Assembly (NCBI GenBank): GCA_035703165.1 | Contig: DASSYR010000093.1 | Location: 38,519 to 102,518, forward strand | Reading direction: 5' to 3' | Length of the DNA: 64,000 nt | Origin: AWTP1-9 sp035703165 | GTDB taxonomy: Bacteria; Bacteroidota; Bacteroidia; Chitinophagales; Chitinophagaceae | In this document: positions 35,927 through 44,259 of the stretch, in pieces | How the letters are laid out: each line of letters begins with the position of its first letter | Numbering within the stretch: position 1 is the first letter of the stretch | Translations under genes and position numbers: made by a program | Notes under the pieces: model-generated | What the model was told of the DNA's origin: nothing | The model's database searches: none | Seen by the model: the letters and a program-made list of their open reading frames with translations, nothing else

Positions 35927-36724
35927 TTATTGTGCCATATCATTATAACCTTTTTCTTTTAGTACAGGTTCGTTTAATTCTACTACCCTTCTTCTTGCTT
36001 CCCGTTTACGTGCCAGCATATTTAAAGCTTCCACGCCAAAAGAAAAAGCCATACCAAAGTAAATGTAGTTTTTTAAATGAAGTTCTTCTGCTTGTTGCGG
36101 AGCCCATCCTTCTATTACAAGGCTCAATCCAATCATCACTAAAAAAGAAAGAGCCAGCATTTTTAAAGTAGGATGTTTGTGAATAAAAGCTGAGATCTTA
36201 GGACTAAATAAAAACATGATTGTCATGGCAATAACTACAGCGGCAATCATAATTTCTACGTGTTTGGCTGTACCACCCGCAGTAATAATGCTGTCAAATG
36301 AAAAAACAATATCAATAATCATTATTTGTGTTATTGCCTGTCTTAAAGTAATGGTTACATTGTTGCTATTGGCCACATTAGGGTTTTCTCCTTCCAACTT
36401 ATGGTGAATTTCTTTTACGGATTTATAAATAAGAAATAAACCTCCGGCCAGCATTACTAAGCTTGCCAGATCAAAGCTCTTGCCGCTAAGGGTAAAAATG
36501 GCTTTTCCTTTTTGAGAGAGTAACCACCCCAGCCCTAATAATAATAAACTGCGGCTAATCATTCCTGTAATCATCCAATAACGACGGGCCTTTTTCTCCT
36601 GTTCTTCTTTTAAACGATTGATAATAATGCTTACAAAAATTACATTATCAATTCCCAATACAACTTCCAGGATAACCAGTATAATAAAGCTAACGAGGCT
36701 TTCGGTAGTAAATAAATATTCCAT
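35927..36724 (-). CDS. TerC family integral membrane protein
   Basis: The 265-residue protein has about seven membrane helices. Conserved TerC acidic motifs are present: LEVVLGIDNVIFVSIIINRL at 19-38 and DIVFSFDSIITAGG in the middle. TerC-family proteins are linked to metal handling, notably Mn2+ export, and to metalation of secreted proteins; tellurite resistance is a historical label. It is followed in transcription order by no close gene. The YcxB-like gene lies 6 nt upstream, so the two are probably co-transcribed. Confidence 0.92.
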   Translation of the reverse strand: MEYLFTTESLVSFIILVILEVVLGIDNVIFVSIIINRLKEEQEKKARRYWMITGMISRSLLLLGLGWLLSQKGKAIFTLSGKSFDLASLVMLAGGLFLIYKSVKEIHHKLEGENPNVANSNNVTITLRQAITQIMIIDIVFSFDSIITAGGTAKHVEIMIAAVVIAMTIMFLFSPKISAFIHKHPTLKMLALSFLVMIGLSLVIEGWAPQQAEELHLKNYIYFGMAFSFGVEALNMLARKREARRRVVELNEPVLKEKGYNDMAQ

Positions 36725-36730
36725 GTAAAA

Positions 36731-37249
36731 TTATTGTTTGATGGTAGCAGCTATATTTTTTTCAACTAGTTGTTTAAATTCAGCAAATTCATTTTCGTTT
36801 TCAAAAAATGTTTTGTTAAACATACTAAAGCTGTTGTTTTGCTGGTATAGCATTACTATATCGTTACTAATAATGGCTCCCGTAAAAACAGTCCAGTTGG
36901 TGGATGTAGTGGATGATGGTAAAATGGTTTTTACTTCTTCATTTGTTACCACCATTTCAAAATTTATATTTTCACCCATGTTCTTTAACAATGTTTTTCC
37001 CATGTTTTGCATGCGATAACGTGTATAAAAATAGTAGCCGATGGCAAAAGCAATATAAAGGAAGCCTAAATAAAAATTGTTGCCTGTTTTGGGTTTTTGT
37101 AATTCCGTATAAATTAAATACACCGAAATAGCGACTAGTATTGCGGGGATGGCTAACAACCGTCGCCGGTGACCGGAACCAAAATAACGGTAATGCAATT
37201 TTAAAGAATCGTTCAAAATTTGCTCCGTAAGCCGAATCTTAATATTCAT
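36731..37249 (-). CDS. YcxB-like membrane protein
   Basis: The 172-residue protein has an N-terminal cytosolic segment, two membrane helices (~32-50 and ~60-76), and a C-terminal domain. The C-terminal part (NFEMVVTNEEVKTILPSSTT, then WTVFTGAIISNDIVMLYQ) matches the YcxB-like pattern, in which a PH-like domain follows two helices. The function is unknown. A second YcxB-like gene is at 49466. It sits between pyrD (9 nt upstream) and the terC-like gene, forming a likely pyrD-ycxB-terC unit. Confidence 0.75.
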   Translation of the reverse strand: MNIKIRLTEQILNDSLKLHYRYFGSGHRRRLLAIPAILVAISVYLIYTELQKPKTGNNFYLGFLYIAFAIGYYFYTRYRMQNMGKTLLKNMGENINFEMVVTNEEVKTILPSSTTSTNWTVFTGAIISNDIVMLYQQNNSFSMFNKTFFENENEFAEFKQLVEKNIAATIKQ

Positions 37250-37258
37250 GTAAAAAAA

Positions 37259-38344
37259 TTAGCGGGCAAGATACTGACAAATATTTTTAACTATAACAGG
37301 GCCTTCATAAATAAATCCAGTCCACACCTGTACCAGCGAAGCACCTGCAGCAACTTTTTCCCTGGCATCATTACCGGTAAATATTCCACCCGAAGCAATA
37401 ATAGGAATTTGCCTGTTTGTTTTTTGCGTAATGTATTGTATTATTTCAGTGCTTCTTTCTTTTAAAGGATTGCCGCTTAAACCCCCTGCCCCGATTTTTT
37501 GACTTTTTATTTTTGAATTTTCGCTTAAGTCATCCCTGCTAATCGTTGTGTTTGTTGCTACCAATCCATCTAATTTTATTTCCATGGCCAAAGCAATCAC
37601 ATCATCAATTTGCGGTTGTGTTAAATCCGGTGCAATCTTTAAAAGAATGGGTTTGGGTTTTTGTTTTTGATTATTGATAAACTGTAAGTGCGTTAATATT
37701 TTTTTTAGTGAGCCTTTTTCCTGTAGTTCACGGAGGCCGGGAGTGTTGGGGCTACTCACGTTAACCACAAAATAATCTACGGAATCATACAACTCGTTAA
37801 AACATATTTCATAATCTTTCCACGCATCTTCATTAGGAGTATTTTTGTTTTTACCAATATTACCACCAATTATAAGTTTGTTATTCCCAAATTGTTGCCG
37901 ATGGTTATCAGTACTTGCCTTTTTTTTCTCGTTTATTTCATTCCATTTTTTTAGTCTTTCAGCAATTTTTTTAACGCCGTCATTATTAAATCCCATACGA
38001 TTGATGATGGCTCTGTCTTTTGGTAAACGAAAAAGCCTGGGTTTTTCATTTCCTGTTTGTGGTAAAGGAGTTACCGTTCCTATTTCAACAAAACCAAAAC
38101 CAAGACTTTCCAATTCACGCAGGTATTTTGCATTTTTATCAAAACCTGCCGCCAGCCCTACAGGATTTTTAAAATGCAATCCCCAATAATTTCTTTCTAA
38201 AGAATTGTTTTCAAAACAAAACCTGTGGTACAACCATTTTCTTACAAAAGAAAAATGACAAGCAAAATGCAGGCAGTTCATAGAGAAGTAATGAACTTGT
38301 TCAGCATCAAAGAGAAAAAGAAATTTGCGGAATAGTTGATACAT
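37259..38344 (-). CDS. pyrD: Dihydroorotate dehydrogenase (quinone), class 2
   Basis: The 361-residue FMN enzyme oxidises dihydroorotate in pyrimidine synthesis and passes electrons to quinones. The N-terminal amphipathic helix (MYQLFRKFLFLFDAEQVHYF) marks the membrane-associated class 2. FKNPVGLAAGFDKNAKYL and GFGFVEIGTVTPLPQTGN bind FMN. VNVSSPNTPGLRELQ supplies the catalytic serine region. The ATG at 38344 is chosen because a TATATTTG promoter element (38361-38354) lies 9 nt upstream; longer frames would begin inside the promoter. Confidence 0.96.
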   Translation of the reverse strand: MYQLFRKFLFLFDAEQVHYFSMNCLHFACHFSFVRKWLYHRFCFENNSLERNYWGLHFKNPVGLAAGFDKNAKYLRELESLGFGFVEIGTVTPLPQTGNEKPRLFRLPKDRAIINRMGFNNDGVKKIAERLKKWNEINEKKKASTDNHRQQFGNNKLIIGGNIGKNKNTPNEDAWKDYEICFNELYDSVDYFVVNVSSPNTPGLRELQEKGSLKKILTHLQFINNQKQKPKPILLKIAPDLTQPQIDDVIALAMEIKLDGLVATNTTISRDDLSENSKIKSQKIGAGGLSGNPLKERSTEIIQYITQKTNRQIPIIASGGIFTGNDAREKVAAGASLVQVWTGFIYEGPVIVKNICQYLAR

Positions 38345-38353
38345 AAAACTTTG

Positions 38354-38361
38354 CAAATATA
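38354..38361 (-). promoter_or_regulatory. -7 promoter element of pyrD
   Basis: TATATTTG on the minus strand matches TAnnTTTG and ends 9 nt before the pyrD ATG. No well-spaced TTG was found for the -33 element. Confidence 0.5.
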
Positions 38362-38383
38362 CCGTAACTATGCTCAAGGCTTT

Positions 38384-38414
38384 TTGATGGATTTGCGGAA
38401 ACTGTTTACATTTG
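38384..38414 (+). promoter_or_regulatory. Promoter of the thiolase gene
   Basis: TTG (38384-38386) and TACATTTG (38407-38414) are separated by 20 nt, matching the Bacteroidetes promoter. The thiolase start is 35 nt downstream. Confidence 0.65.
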
Positions 38415-38448
38415 ACATGGAAGTTGCATAAACAACTTTTATAAGAAA

Positions 38449-39627
38449 ATGCAAGACGCTTTTATAATTGCTGGTTTTAGAACAGCTGTTGCAAAGTCAA
38501 AGAAAGGAGGTTTTCGTTTTACAAGACCAGATGATTTGGCAATTGATGTGATAAAAGGGCTCATGGCCTCAGTTCCACAGTTAGACGCCAAACGTGTGGA
38601 TGATGTAATTGTAGGTAATGCTGTACCTGAAGCAGAGCAGGGACTACAGGTAGGAAGACTTATAGCTGCTAAGGCGATTGGTTTTCAGGCTCCGGGTATA
38701 ACGGTTAACCGTTATTGTGCCAGTGGGCTGGAATCAATTGCTATTGCAACAGCAAAAATCCGTAGTGGTCAGGCTGACTGTATTATTGCCGGAGGTACCG
38801 AAAGTATGAGCCTGGTTCCAACTACAGGCTGGAAAACTGTTCCCGCTTACTCTATTGCTAAGGATGAACCAGATTATTATTTGAGCATGGGCCTAACTGC
38901 CGAGGCTGTGGCTAAAGAATATAATGTGAGCCGTGAAGATCAGGATTTGTTTGCATTTAACTCTCATAAAAAAGCGATAAATGCCATTCAAAATGGTTAT
39001 TTCAAAAGCGGTATTTTACCAATTACAGTAGAGGAGGTTTATTTGGATGAAAAAGGTAAAAGGCAAAAGAAGAGTTTTGTAGTTGATACTGACGAAGGTG
39101 TCAGAGCAGATACATCTGTTGAAGCGCTGGCGAAATTAAAACCAGCATTTGCTGTAAATGGAACAGTTACAGCAGGTAACTCTTCTCAAACCAGTGATGG
39201 GGCCGCATTTGTAATTGTGATGGGAGAAAAAATGGTAAACGAACTGGGTTTAAAACCTATCGCAAGATTAGTTGCCTGTGCCAGTGCAGGCGTTCACCCG
39301 CGAATAATGGGTATCGGCCCGGTAGAAGCCATACCAAAAGTTTTGAAGCAGGCAGGAATGAGTTTAAATCAAATTGATTTAATAGAACTGAATGAAGCAT
39401 TTGCATCCCAGTCGTTAGCTGTTATCAGAACGCTAAAACTAGATTCGGATATTGTAAATATTAATGGCGGCGCTATCGCCTTGGGCCATCCATTAGGTTG
39501 CACAGGATGTAAGCTAACCATCCAAATAATTCAGGATATGAAAAGACTAAACAAAAAATACGGGATCGTTAGCGCTTGTGTAGGAGGAGGGCAGGGGATT
39601 GCTGCTGTAATAGAAAATGTAGCGTAA
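38449..39627 (+). CDS. Acetyl-CoA C-acyltransferase (thiolase)
   Basis: The 392-residue thiolase cleaves or condenses acyl-CoA. The nucleophile is C90 in NRYCASGLESI. H347 in ALGHPLGCTG and C377 in CVGGGQG complete the site. The long internal part (KSFVVDTDEGVRADTS) resembles the degradative FadA/FadI type. Beta-oxidation is therefore the likely role, though sequence alone does not exclude acetyl-CoA acetyltransferase activity. No other fatty-acid oxidation gene lies beside it, and it has its own promoter. Confidence 0.92.
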   Translation: MQDAFIIAGFRTAVAKSKKGGFRFTRPDDLAIDVIKGLMASVPQLDAKRVDDVIVGNAVPEAEQGLQVGRLIAAKAIGFQAPGITVNRYCASGLESIAIATAKIRSGQADCIIAGGTESMSLVPTTGWKTVPAYSIAKDEPDYYLSMGLTAEAVAKEYNVSREDQDLFAFNSHKKAINAIQNGYFKSGILPITVEEVYLDEKGKRQKKSFVVDTDEGVRADTSVEALAKLKPAFAVNGTVTAGNSSQTSDGAAFVIVMGEKMVNELGLKPIARLVACASAGVHPRIMGIGPVEAIPKVLKQAGMSLNQIDLIELNEAFASQSLAVIRTLKLDSDIVNINGGAIALGHPLGCTGCKLTIQIIQDMKRLNKKYGIVSACVGGGQGIAAVIENVA

Positions 39628-39785
39628 AAAATGGTTTTTATACCTGTTGCGGGAAATAGTATTTCCACAAGCTTCTGTTTACTTTATGGAGAGAAATAGT
39701 AAATAATTTTTACTATTAAATTAACTTTTTTTTTAAAGCCTGTTTTCCCTACAATGTTAGATATCCGTATCACTAGAAATGCCCT

Positions 39786-39803
39786 GTTGCATTTTCTGTT
39801 GCA
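39786..39803. promoter_or_regulatory. Repeated GTTGCA half-sites upstream of the MerC gene
   Basis: GTTGCA occurs at 39786-39791 and 39798-39803, 12 bp apart (one helical turn). Its inverted form TGCAAC lies at 39846-39851, just before the MerC start at 39864. A metalloregulator such as Zur could bind; the assignment is inference. Confidence 0.35.
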
Positions 39804-39863
39804 ATAATATTTTTGGGAAGACGAAATATGAAAATTATTTTTGTATGCAACGGTGTTTCAAAG

Positions 39864-40274
39864 ATGAGAATTGTACATAAAAGGTTTTCAAGATCGAATA
39901 TTGACTTTTGGGGCATTACTATTTCTGTGGCCTGCGCAATTCATTGCGCATTACTGCCTTTACTTTTTGTAAGCCTTCCCATACTCGGCATTAATATTAT
40001 TGATAATACCTGGTTTGAATACGGTATGATTATACTGGCATTTGCGGTAGGTGTATTTGCCCTGTCACATGGATATAAAAAACATCATCATAAGCTAATT
40101 CCGGTTTATTTATTTAGTGTCGGTATTTTATTATTAACCGGCAAACAGGTATTTGAAGTTTATAAGTACTGGTTTTTATTTCCGGCGATAGGATTAATTA
40201 TTTATGCACACTTGCTCAATTATAATTTGTGCCGTCGTACCAATCATTGCCATGCAGATGACTGTAATCATTAA
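39864..40274 (+). CDS. MerC-domain membrane protein
   Basis: The 136-residue protein has four membrane helices and the MerC-type motif ACAIHCALLPLLF in helix 1, followed by a cysteine- and histidine-rich C-terminus (LCRRTNHCHADDCNH). The ATG at 39864 gives the normal MerC start; an upstream ATG at 39813 would add a poorly conserved leader. Outside mercury operons, Bacteroidota MerC proteins often accompany TonB-dependent receptors and probably move zinc, copper or another thiophilic metal across the inner membrane. The receptor gene follows 14 nt later. Confidence 0.85.
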   Translation: MRIVHKRFSRSNIDFWGITISVACAIHCALLPLLFVSLPILGINIIDNTWFEYGMIILAFAVGVFALSHGYKKHHHKLIPVYLFSVGILLLTGKQVFEVYKYWFLFPAIGLIIYAHLLNYNLCRRTNHCHADDCNH

Positions 40275-40288
40275 TTCTTTTACCAGGT

Positions 40289-42715
40289 ATGAAAATAAAA
40301 CAATATTTACTTGCTGTATCGCTGTTTGTTCTTTTAAAGGATATAAAAGCCCAAAAAGTTTTTGCTGAACAAGAGCGTACCTATGCAATTGTTGTTGTGG
40401 CTGATAAAGGAAGTTTTTTCGGTATCATTACGGATAAAGCAACAGGCAATCCATTAGCAGGTGTTTCCATTTATTTTAGTGATTTGCGCATAGGAACAGT
40501 AACTGATGTAAATGGTATTTTTTCGATAAGTAATATTCCATTTGGAAAACACTTGGTGGAGATTAGTCATGTTGGTTATAATACTATTTCAGAATATGTA
40601 GAAATTACCAGTAATCTTAAGAAGGATTATACTTTGATGGTGTCGGTTTTAGAAAATGATGCTGTGATAGTAACAGGCGTTTCCTCTGCAACACAATTAA
40701 AGAAAAGCCCGGTTGCAGTTTCATCACTCAGAAAACAGGATTTGTTTAATGGGGTAGCTCCCAATATAATTGAAGCGCTAACGAAAAAAAGCGGAATTGC
40801 AGCAGTATCAACAGGGCCGGCTATTTCCAAACCCGTAATTCGGGGCCTGGGATACAACAGGGTGGTGGTATTAAATGATGGAATAAGACAAGAAGGTCAG
40901 CAATGGGGCGATGAACACGGAATAGAAATAGATGAGCAAAGTGTAAATAAAGTAGAAATTTTAAAAGGCCCCTCATCGCTTATTTATGGCAGTGATGCTA
41001 TAGCCGGCGTGATAAATATTATTACCAATGCCCCTGTTGCCAATAACCGGGTTAAAGGGAATATATTTTCCAATTACCAAACCAATAATCGTTTACGCTC
41101 TTTTCATGCCAACCTTTCCGGCAATCAAAACGGATTTAACTGGAATATGTATGGTTCCTATAAAGCAGCTGCAGATTATAAAAATAAATACGATGGTTAC
41201 GTTTTAAACTCAAAATTCAAAGACAGGAATTTTGGAGGTTATATAGGATATAATGGCGGATGGGGATTTAGCCATTTAATTTTTAGTCGCTTTAATCAAA
41301 CCTTGGGCGTGGTGGAAGGAGAGAGGGATGATGAGGGATATTTTATAAAGCCGATTGCAGGCGGTGGTGAAGAAAGAGGAACAGGAAAAGATTTTAAATC
41401 TATTACCCCCCTGGTTCCCTACCAGGATATTAAACATACCAAACTTGTTACCGATAATAGTTTTGCTATCGGTAAATCAAGATTAACTGCTGTTATTGGT
41501 TTTCAGCGAAACGAAAGAATTGAACACGGAAATCCGGACCTGCCTGAAGAAGCAACACTATCCTTCGACTTAAAAACAATTACGTATTCTCTCCAGTTTC
41601 ATTTACCCGAAAAAAATAACTGGCGCACTTCTCTCGGTATAAATGGTTTTGAACAAAATAACAGTAATAAAGGAAAAGAGGCTTTAATTCCCAATTACGA
41701 TCTGTTAGAGGCAGGTGCGTTTGTTTATAGTAAAAAAACATTTACTAAACTTACTATAAGCGGAGGCCTTCGTTTTGATTTTAGAAATGTATCTGGTAAG
41801 AAAACTAAGGAAGGAACACAAGAAAAATTTGCCTCTTTTACAAAAGATTTTTCCAATGTTTCCGGAAGCGCTGGGTTAAGTTATGAAGCATCTAAAAATA
41901 TTTTAATACGCTTTAATGCGGCACGAGGATATCGTGCCCCCAGCTTGCCCGAATTATCATCCAACGGTGTACACGAAGGCACCTATCGTTATGAATATGG
42001 GAATTTGAATTTAAAATCAGAATCCAGTGTGCAGTTAGACGCAGGGTTTGAAGCAAATTACGATCATATTTCAGTACAGGTAAATATATATAATAACAAC
42101 ATCCGTAATTTTATTTTTTATCAAAAATTAGAATCTGTTTTTGGAGGAGATTCATTAATTGATAATGCTATCGCTTTCAAGTTTCAGCAGCAAAAAGCAA
42201 ACTTAGCTGGTGTGGAAATGAACCTGGATATTCATCCACATCCTTTTGATTGGTTGCATTTTGAAAATACTTTTTCTATAGTTAACGGACGGTTTAATAA
42301 AAGTATCGAAGGCACTAAAAATATTCCTTTAATTCCATCTGCAAGATTAATATCACAAGTACGTGGTGACTTTTTAAGAAAAGGAAAGTTTATACGAAAT
42401 CTGTCCATCAGTGCTGAACTGGACAACACGGTTAAGCAAAACAAGCCTTTTACAGCTTTTAATACCGAGACAATTACAAAAGGATATTCGCTGATAAACA
42501 CGGGTATTAATGCTGAATTAGTAAATAAAAATAAAACTATCTGCTCATTCAGCTTTCATGTTATTAACTTAACGGATGTGGCGTACCAAAGTCATTTAAG
42601 TCGTTTAAAATATACTGCCGAAAACCTGGCTACCGGAAGAATAGGAGTATTTAATATGGGAAGAAATTTTAGTGTTAAAGTGAATATTCCTTTGGAGTTT
42701 CAACTTGCAAAGTAA
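40289..42715 (+). CDS. TonB-dependent receptor, probable metal importer
   Basis: The 808-residue receptor has a signal peptide and a carboxypeptidase-regulatory-like domain (~43-118, GIITDKATGNPLAGVSIYF). A plug domain follows (~135-245, with PVIRGLGYNRVVVLNDGIRQ and LKGPSSLIYGSDAIAGVINI), then a 22-strand-type barrel. EHGIEIDEQSVNKVE after the plug is common in metal receptors of the ZnuD/CopA type. Coupling to MerC 14 nt upstream supports transport of a transition metal such as zinc or copper. The C-terminus FSVKVNIPLEFQLAK ends in a strand, although the last residue is lysine. Confidence 0.9.
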   Translation: MKIKQYLLAVSLFVLLKDIKAQKVFAEQERTYAIVVVADKGSFFGIITDKATGNPLAGVSIYFSDLRIGTVTDVNGIFSISNIPFGKHLVEISHVGYNTISEYVEITSNLKKDYTLMVSVLENDAVIVTGVSSATQLKKSPVAVSSLRKQDLFNGVAPNIIEALTKKSGIAAVSTGPAISKPVIRGLGYNRVVVLNDGIRQEGQQWGDEHGIEIDEQSVNKVEILKGPSSLIYGSDAIAGVINIITNAPVANNRVKGNIFSNYQTNNRLRSFHANLSGNQNGFNWNMYGSYKAAADYKNKYDGYVLNSKFKDRNFGGYIGYNGGWGFSHLIFSRFNQTLGVVEGERDDEGYFIKPIAGGGEERGTGKDFKSITPLVPYQDIKHTKLVTDNSFAIGKSRLTAVIGFQRNERIEHGNPDLPEEATLSFDLKTITYSLQFHLPEKNNWRTSLGINGFEQNNSNKGKEALIPNYDLLEAGAFVYSKKTFTKLTISGGLRFDFRNVSGKKTKEGTQEKFASFTKDFSNVSGSAGLSYEASKNILIRFNAARGYRAPSLPELSSNGVHEGTYRYEYGNLNLKSESSVQLDAGFEANYDHISVQVNIYNNNIRNFIFYQKLESVFGGDSLIDNAIAFKFQQQKANLAGVEMNLDIHPHPFDWLHFENTFSIVNGRFNKSIEGTKNIPLIPSARLISQVRGDFLRKGKFIRNLSISAELDNTVKQNKPFTAFNTETITKGYSLINTGINAELVNKNKTICSFSFHVINLTDVAYQSHLSRLKYTAENLATGRIGVFNMGRNFSVKVNIPLEFQLAK

Positions 42716-42716
42716 T

Positions 42717-43475
42717 CTAAAGCGTATCGGCCGGAACGCTATGTATGGCTAATGCCATTTCCTTAATAAGAGAAGTCTCTTTTTCAATTGCGTTGCCAAT
42801 AACGATTACATCAGCCCCGGCTTTACAATTTCGATAAGCTTTTTCCGGATCTGTAATGCCTCCACCTACCAACAGAGGTATAGAAATATTTTTCGATACC
42901 GCTTCGATCATCTGCTCATTTACAGCTTTTTTTGCCCCACTTCCACTATCGAGGTAAATTATTTTCATTCCCAACATTTCACCAGCCATCGCTGTACACA
43001 TAGCTATTTCATTTTTATCATACGGTATAGGAGTGGCATTAGAGATATAAGAAACGGTAGTAGGAGCCCCGCCATCAATTACCATATAGCCGGTAGAAAT
43101 AATTTCCAGTCCACTTTGCTTTATAAAAGGCGCTGATATTACATGCTGCCCTATCAGCAATTCCGCGTTTCGGCCAGAGATTAATGACAAATAAAGCAAC
43201 GCATCTGCATTCGGCGAAATTTGCGAAGTACTTCCCGGGAATAGAATTACAGGAATTTTGCAATTCCTCTTTATATGCTTTACACATTCATCCAGGTTAG
43301 AAGAAATAACCAGACTTCCACCAACCAGCAAATAATCCACTTCGGCCATAACACACAACTTTACCAACTCATCCATCTTTTGCGCATTTACTTTATCAGG
43401 GTCAATAAGTACGGCAAACGACTTCCGGCCACTCTTTTTTTTATCAACTAAACTATTATAAATGGCAGTTAACAT
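42717..43475 (-). CDS. Geranylgeranylglyceryl phosphate synthase-like protein (PcrB family)
   Basis: The 252-residue TIM-barrel prenyltransferase joins glycerol-1-phosphate to a long prenyl diphosphate. Family motifs include FAVLIDPDKV near the N-terminus, DYLLVGGSLVIS, VILFPGSTSQISPNADALLY, IYLDSGSGAKK and LLVGGGITDPEKA. Bacteroidota carry such enzymes even though their main lipids are ester-linked, and the in vivo product in this organism is unknown. The stop faces the TonB-receptor stop one nucleotide away. Confidence 0.93.
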   Translation of the reverse strand: MLTAIYNSLVDKKKSGRKSFAVLIDPDKVNAQKMDELVKLCVMAEVDYLLVGGSLVISSNLDECVKHIKRNCKIPVILFPGSTSQISPNADALLYLSLISGRNAELLIGQHVISAPFIKQSGLEIISTGYMVIDGGAPTTVSYISNATPIPYDKNEIAMCTAMAGEMLGMKIIYLDSGSGAKKAVNEQMIEAVSKNISIPLLVGGGITDPEKAYRNCKAGADVIVIGNAIEKETSLIKEMALAIHSVPADTL

Positions 43476-44259
43476 GTAAATGTGTTGGGAAGTTTAATGC
43501 AAAAATGCAAAAAGATTTGCATACTACTTATCCCCCTTTTTAATTTGAAAAAATCGTTGATTTTCTCTGTATTTTATATTCAAAAGCAAAAAGCAAGTAT
43601 TAATATACTCAGTTTCTTTTTTATCAAGGCATACTTTACACAATTATTTTACGCTTACCCCTAAAAAATTATAACCATTGTAAGAAACAATTGGTTACAG
43701 TGGTGAACATTTGTGATTGTTTGCCCGATTTTTGGGAAAAAACAGGCGCATACTTGAATTAAAAAAAGGGGAAAGAAAATTGCAGGAAAACATCCGTAAA
43801 GCAGCCCCCCTTGCCTTGGCAAAAGCCATTTTTTAATATCTCATTTCTTTATTTAGCAGGTAAAAACAGGGACAAATGAAAATTTTGATAAAGAAAATCA
43901 GGTTTTTCGTAAAAGCGAAAATTGCCCTAAATTTTTATTGGCACTTATGCTAATCCGTATGGTCGTTTTTTCAAATCTGCCCCCTGAAAGTCTTGTCCGT
44001 GCAATGTTTCACGGAGCAAAAAAGGTTTATAATAATTTTTAATATTTCTTTTTATAAACTCCAAAAAAAATTTGCCACCAAATTGTGCATAAACTATAAA
44101 CGTAGGCCAGAACTGCATTTGAGCGTTTTTTCCACAGCTTGTTAATATCTATGATTTTGAATGAACACGAAGGAAAAATATTTTCGTTGTCTTCGTTACC
44201 AATTACGAACGATTACTTAACCCAATTTACAAAACCAATTTAAACCAGGGCACTTTAAT
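43476..44259. other. 784-bp non-coding region upstream of nrdJ
   Basis: No credible gene is present; a 60-codon frame at 43482-43664 is rich in Phe, Ile and Lys and lacks protein character. Visible features are two DnaA-box-like nonamers (44084, 44128) and a small hairpin TCCGTG/CACGGA (43996-44015). No B12-box GCCACTG of a cobalamin riboswitch was seen, although nrdJ needs B12. Confidence 0.6.
44084..44136. promoter_or_regulatory. Two DnaA-box-like nonamers upstream of nrdJ
   Basis: TGTGCATAA (44084-44092) is the reverse complement of TTATGCACA, an exact TTATNCACA box. TTTTCCACA (44128-44136) matches TTWTNCACA on the plus strand. They face each other 124-176 nt before the nrdJ start. Confidence 0.4.

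Noticed and set aside
39652..39666. Terminator after the thiolase gene (GGAAAT/ATTTCC hairpin)
   Set aside because: The stem is only 6 bp with a 3-nt loop and no T-run follows.
43482..43664. 60-codon plus-strand frame after GGGP synthase
   Set aside because: The product is mostly Phe, Ile, Lys and Leu from AT-rich DNA, with no promoter, terminator or recognisable motif.
44084..44136. Chromosomal replication origin
   Set aside because: Only two DnaA-box-like sites were found, no box cluster or adjacent dnaA is present, and the boxes may instead regulate nrdJ.
43476..44259. Cobalamin riboswitch upstream of the B12-dependent reductase
   Set aside because: It was specifically looked for, but no GCCACTG-type B12 box or matching structure was visible.
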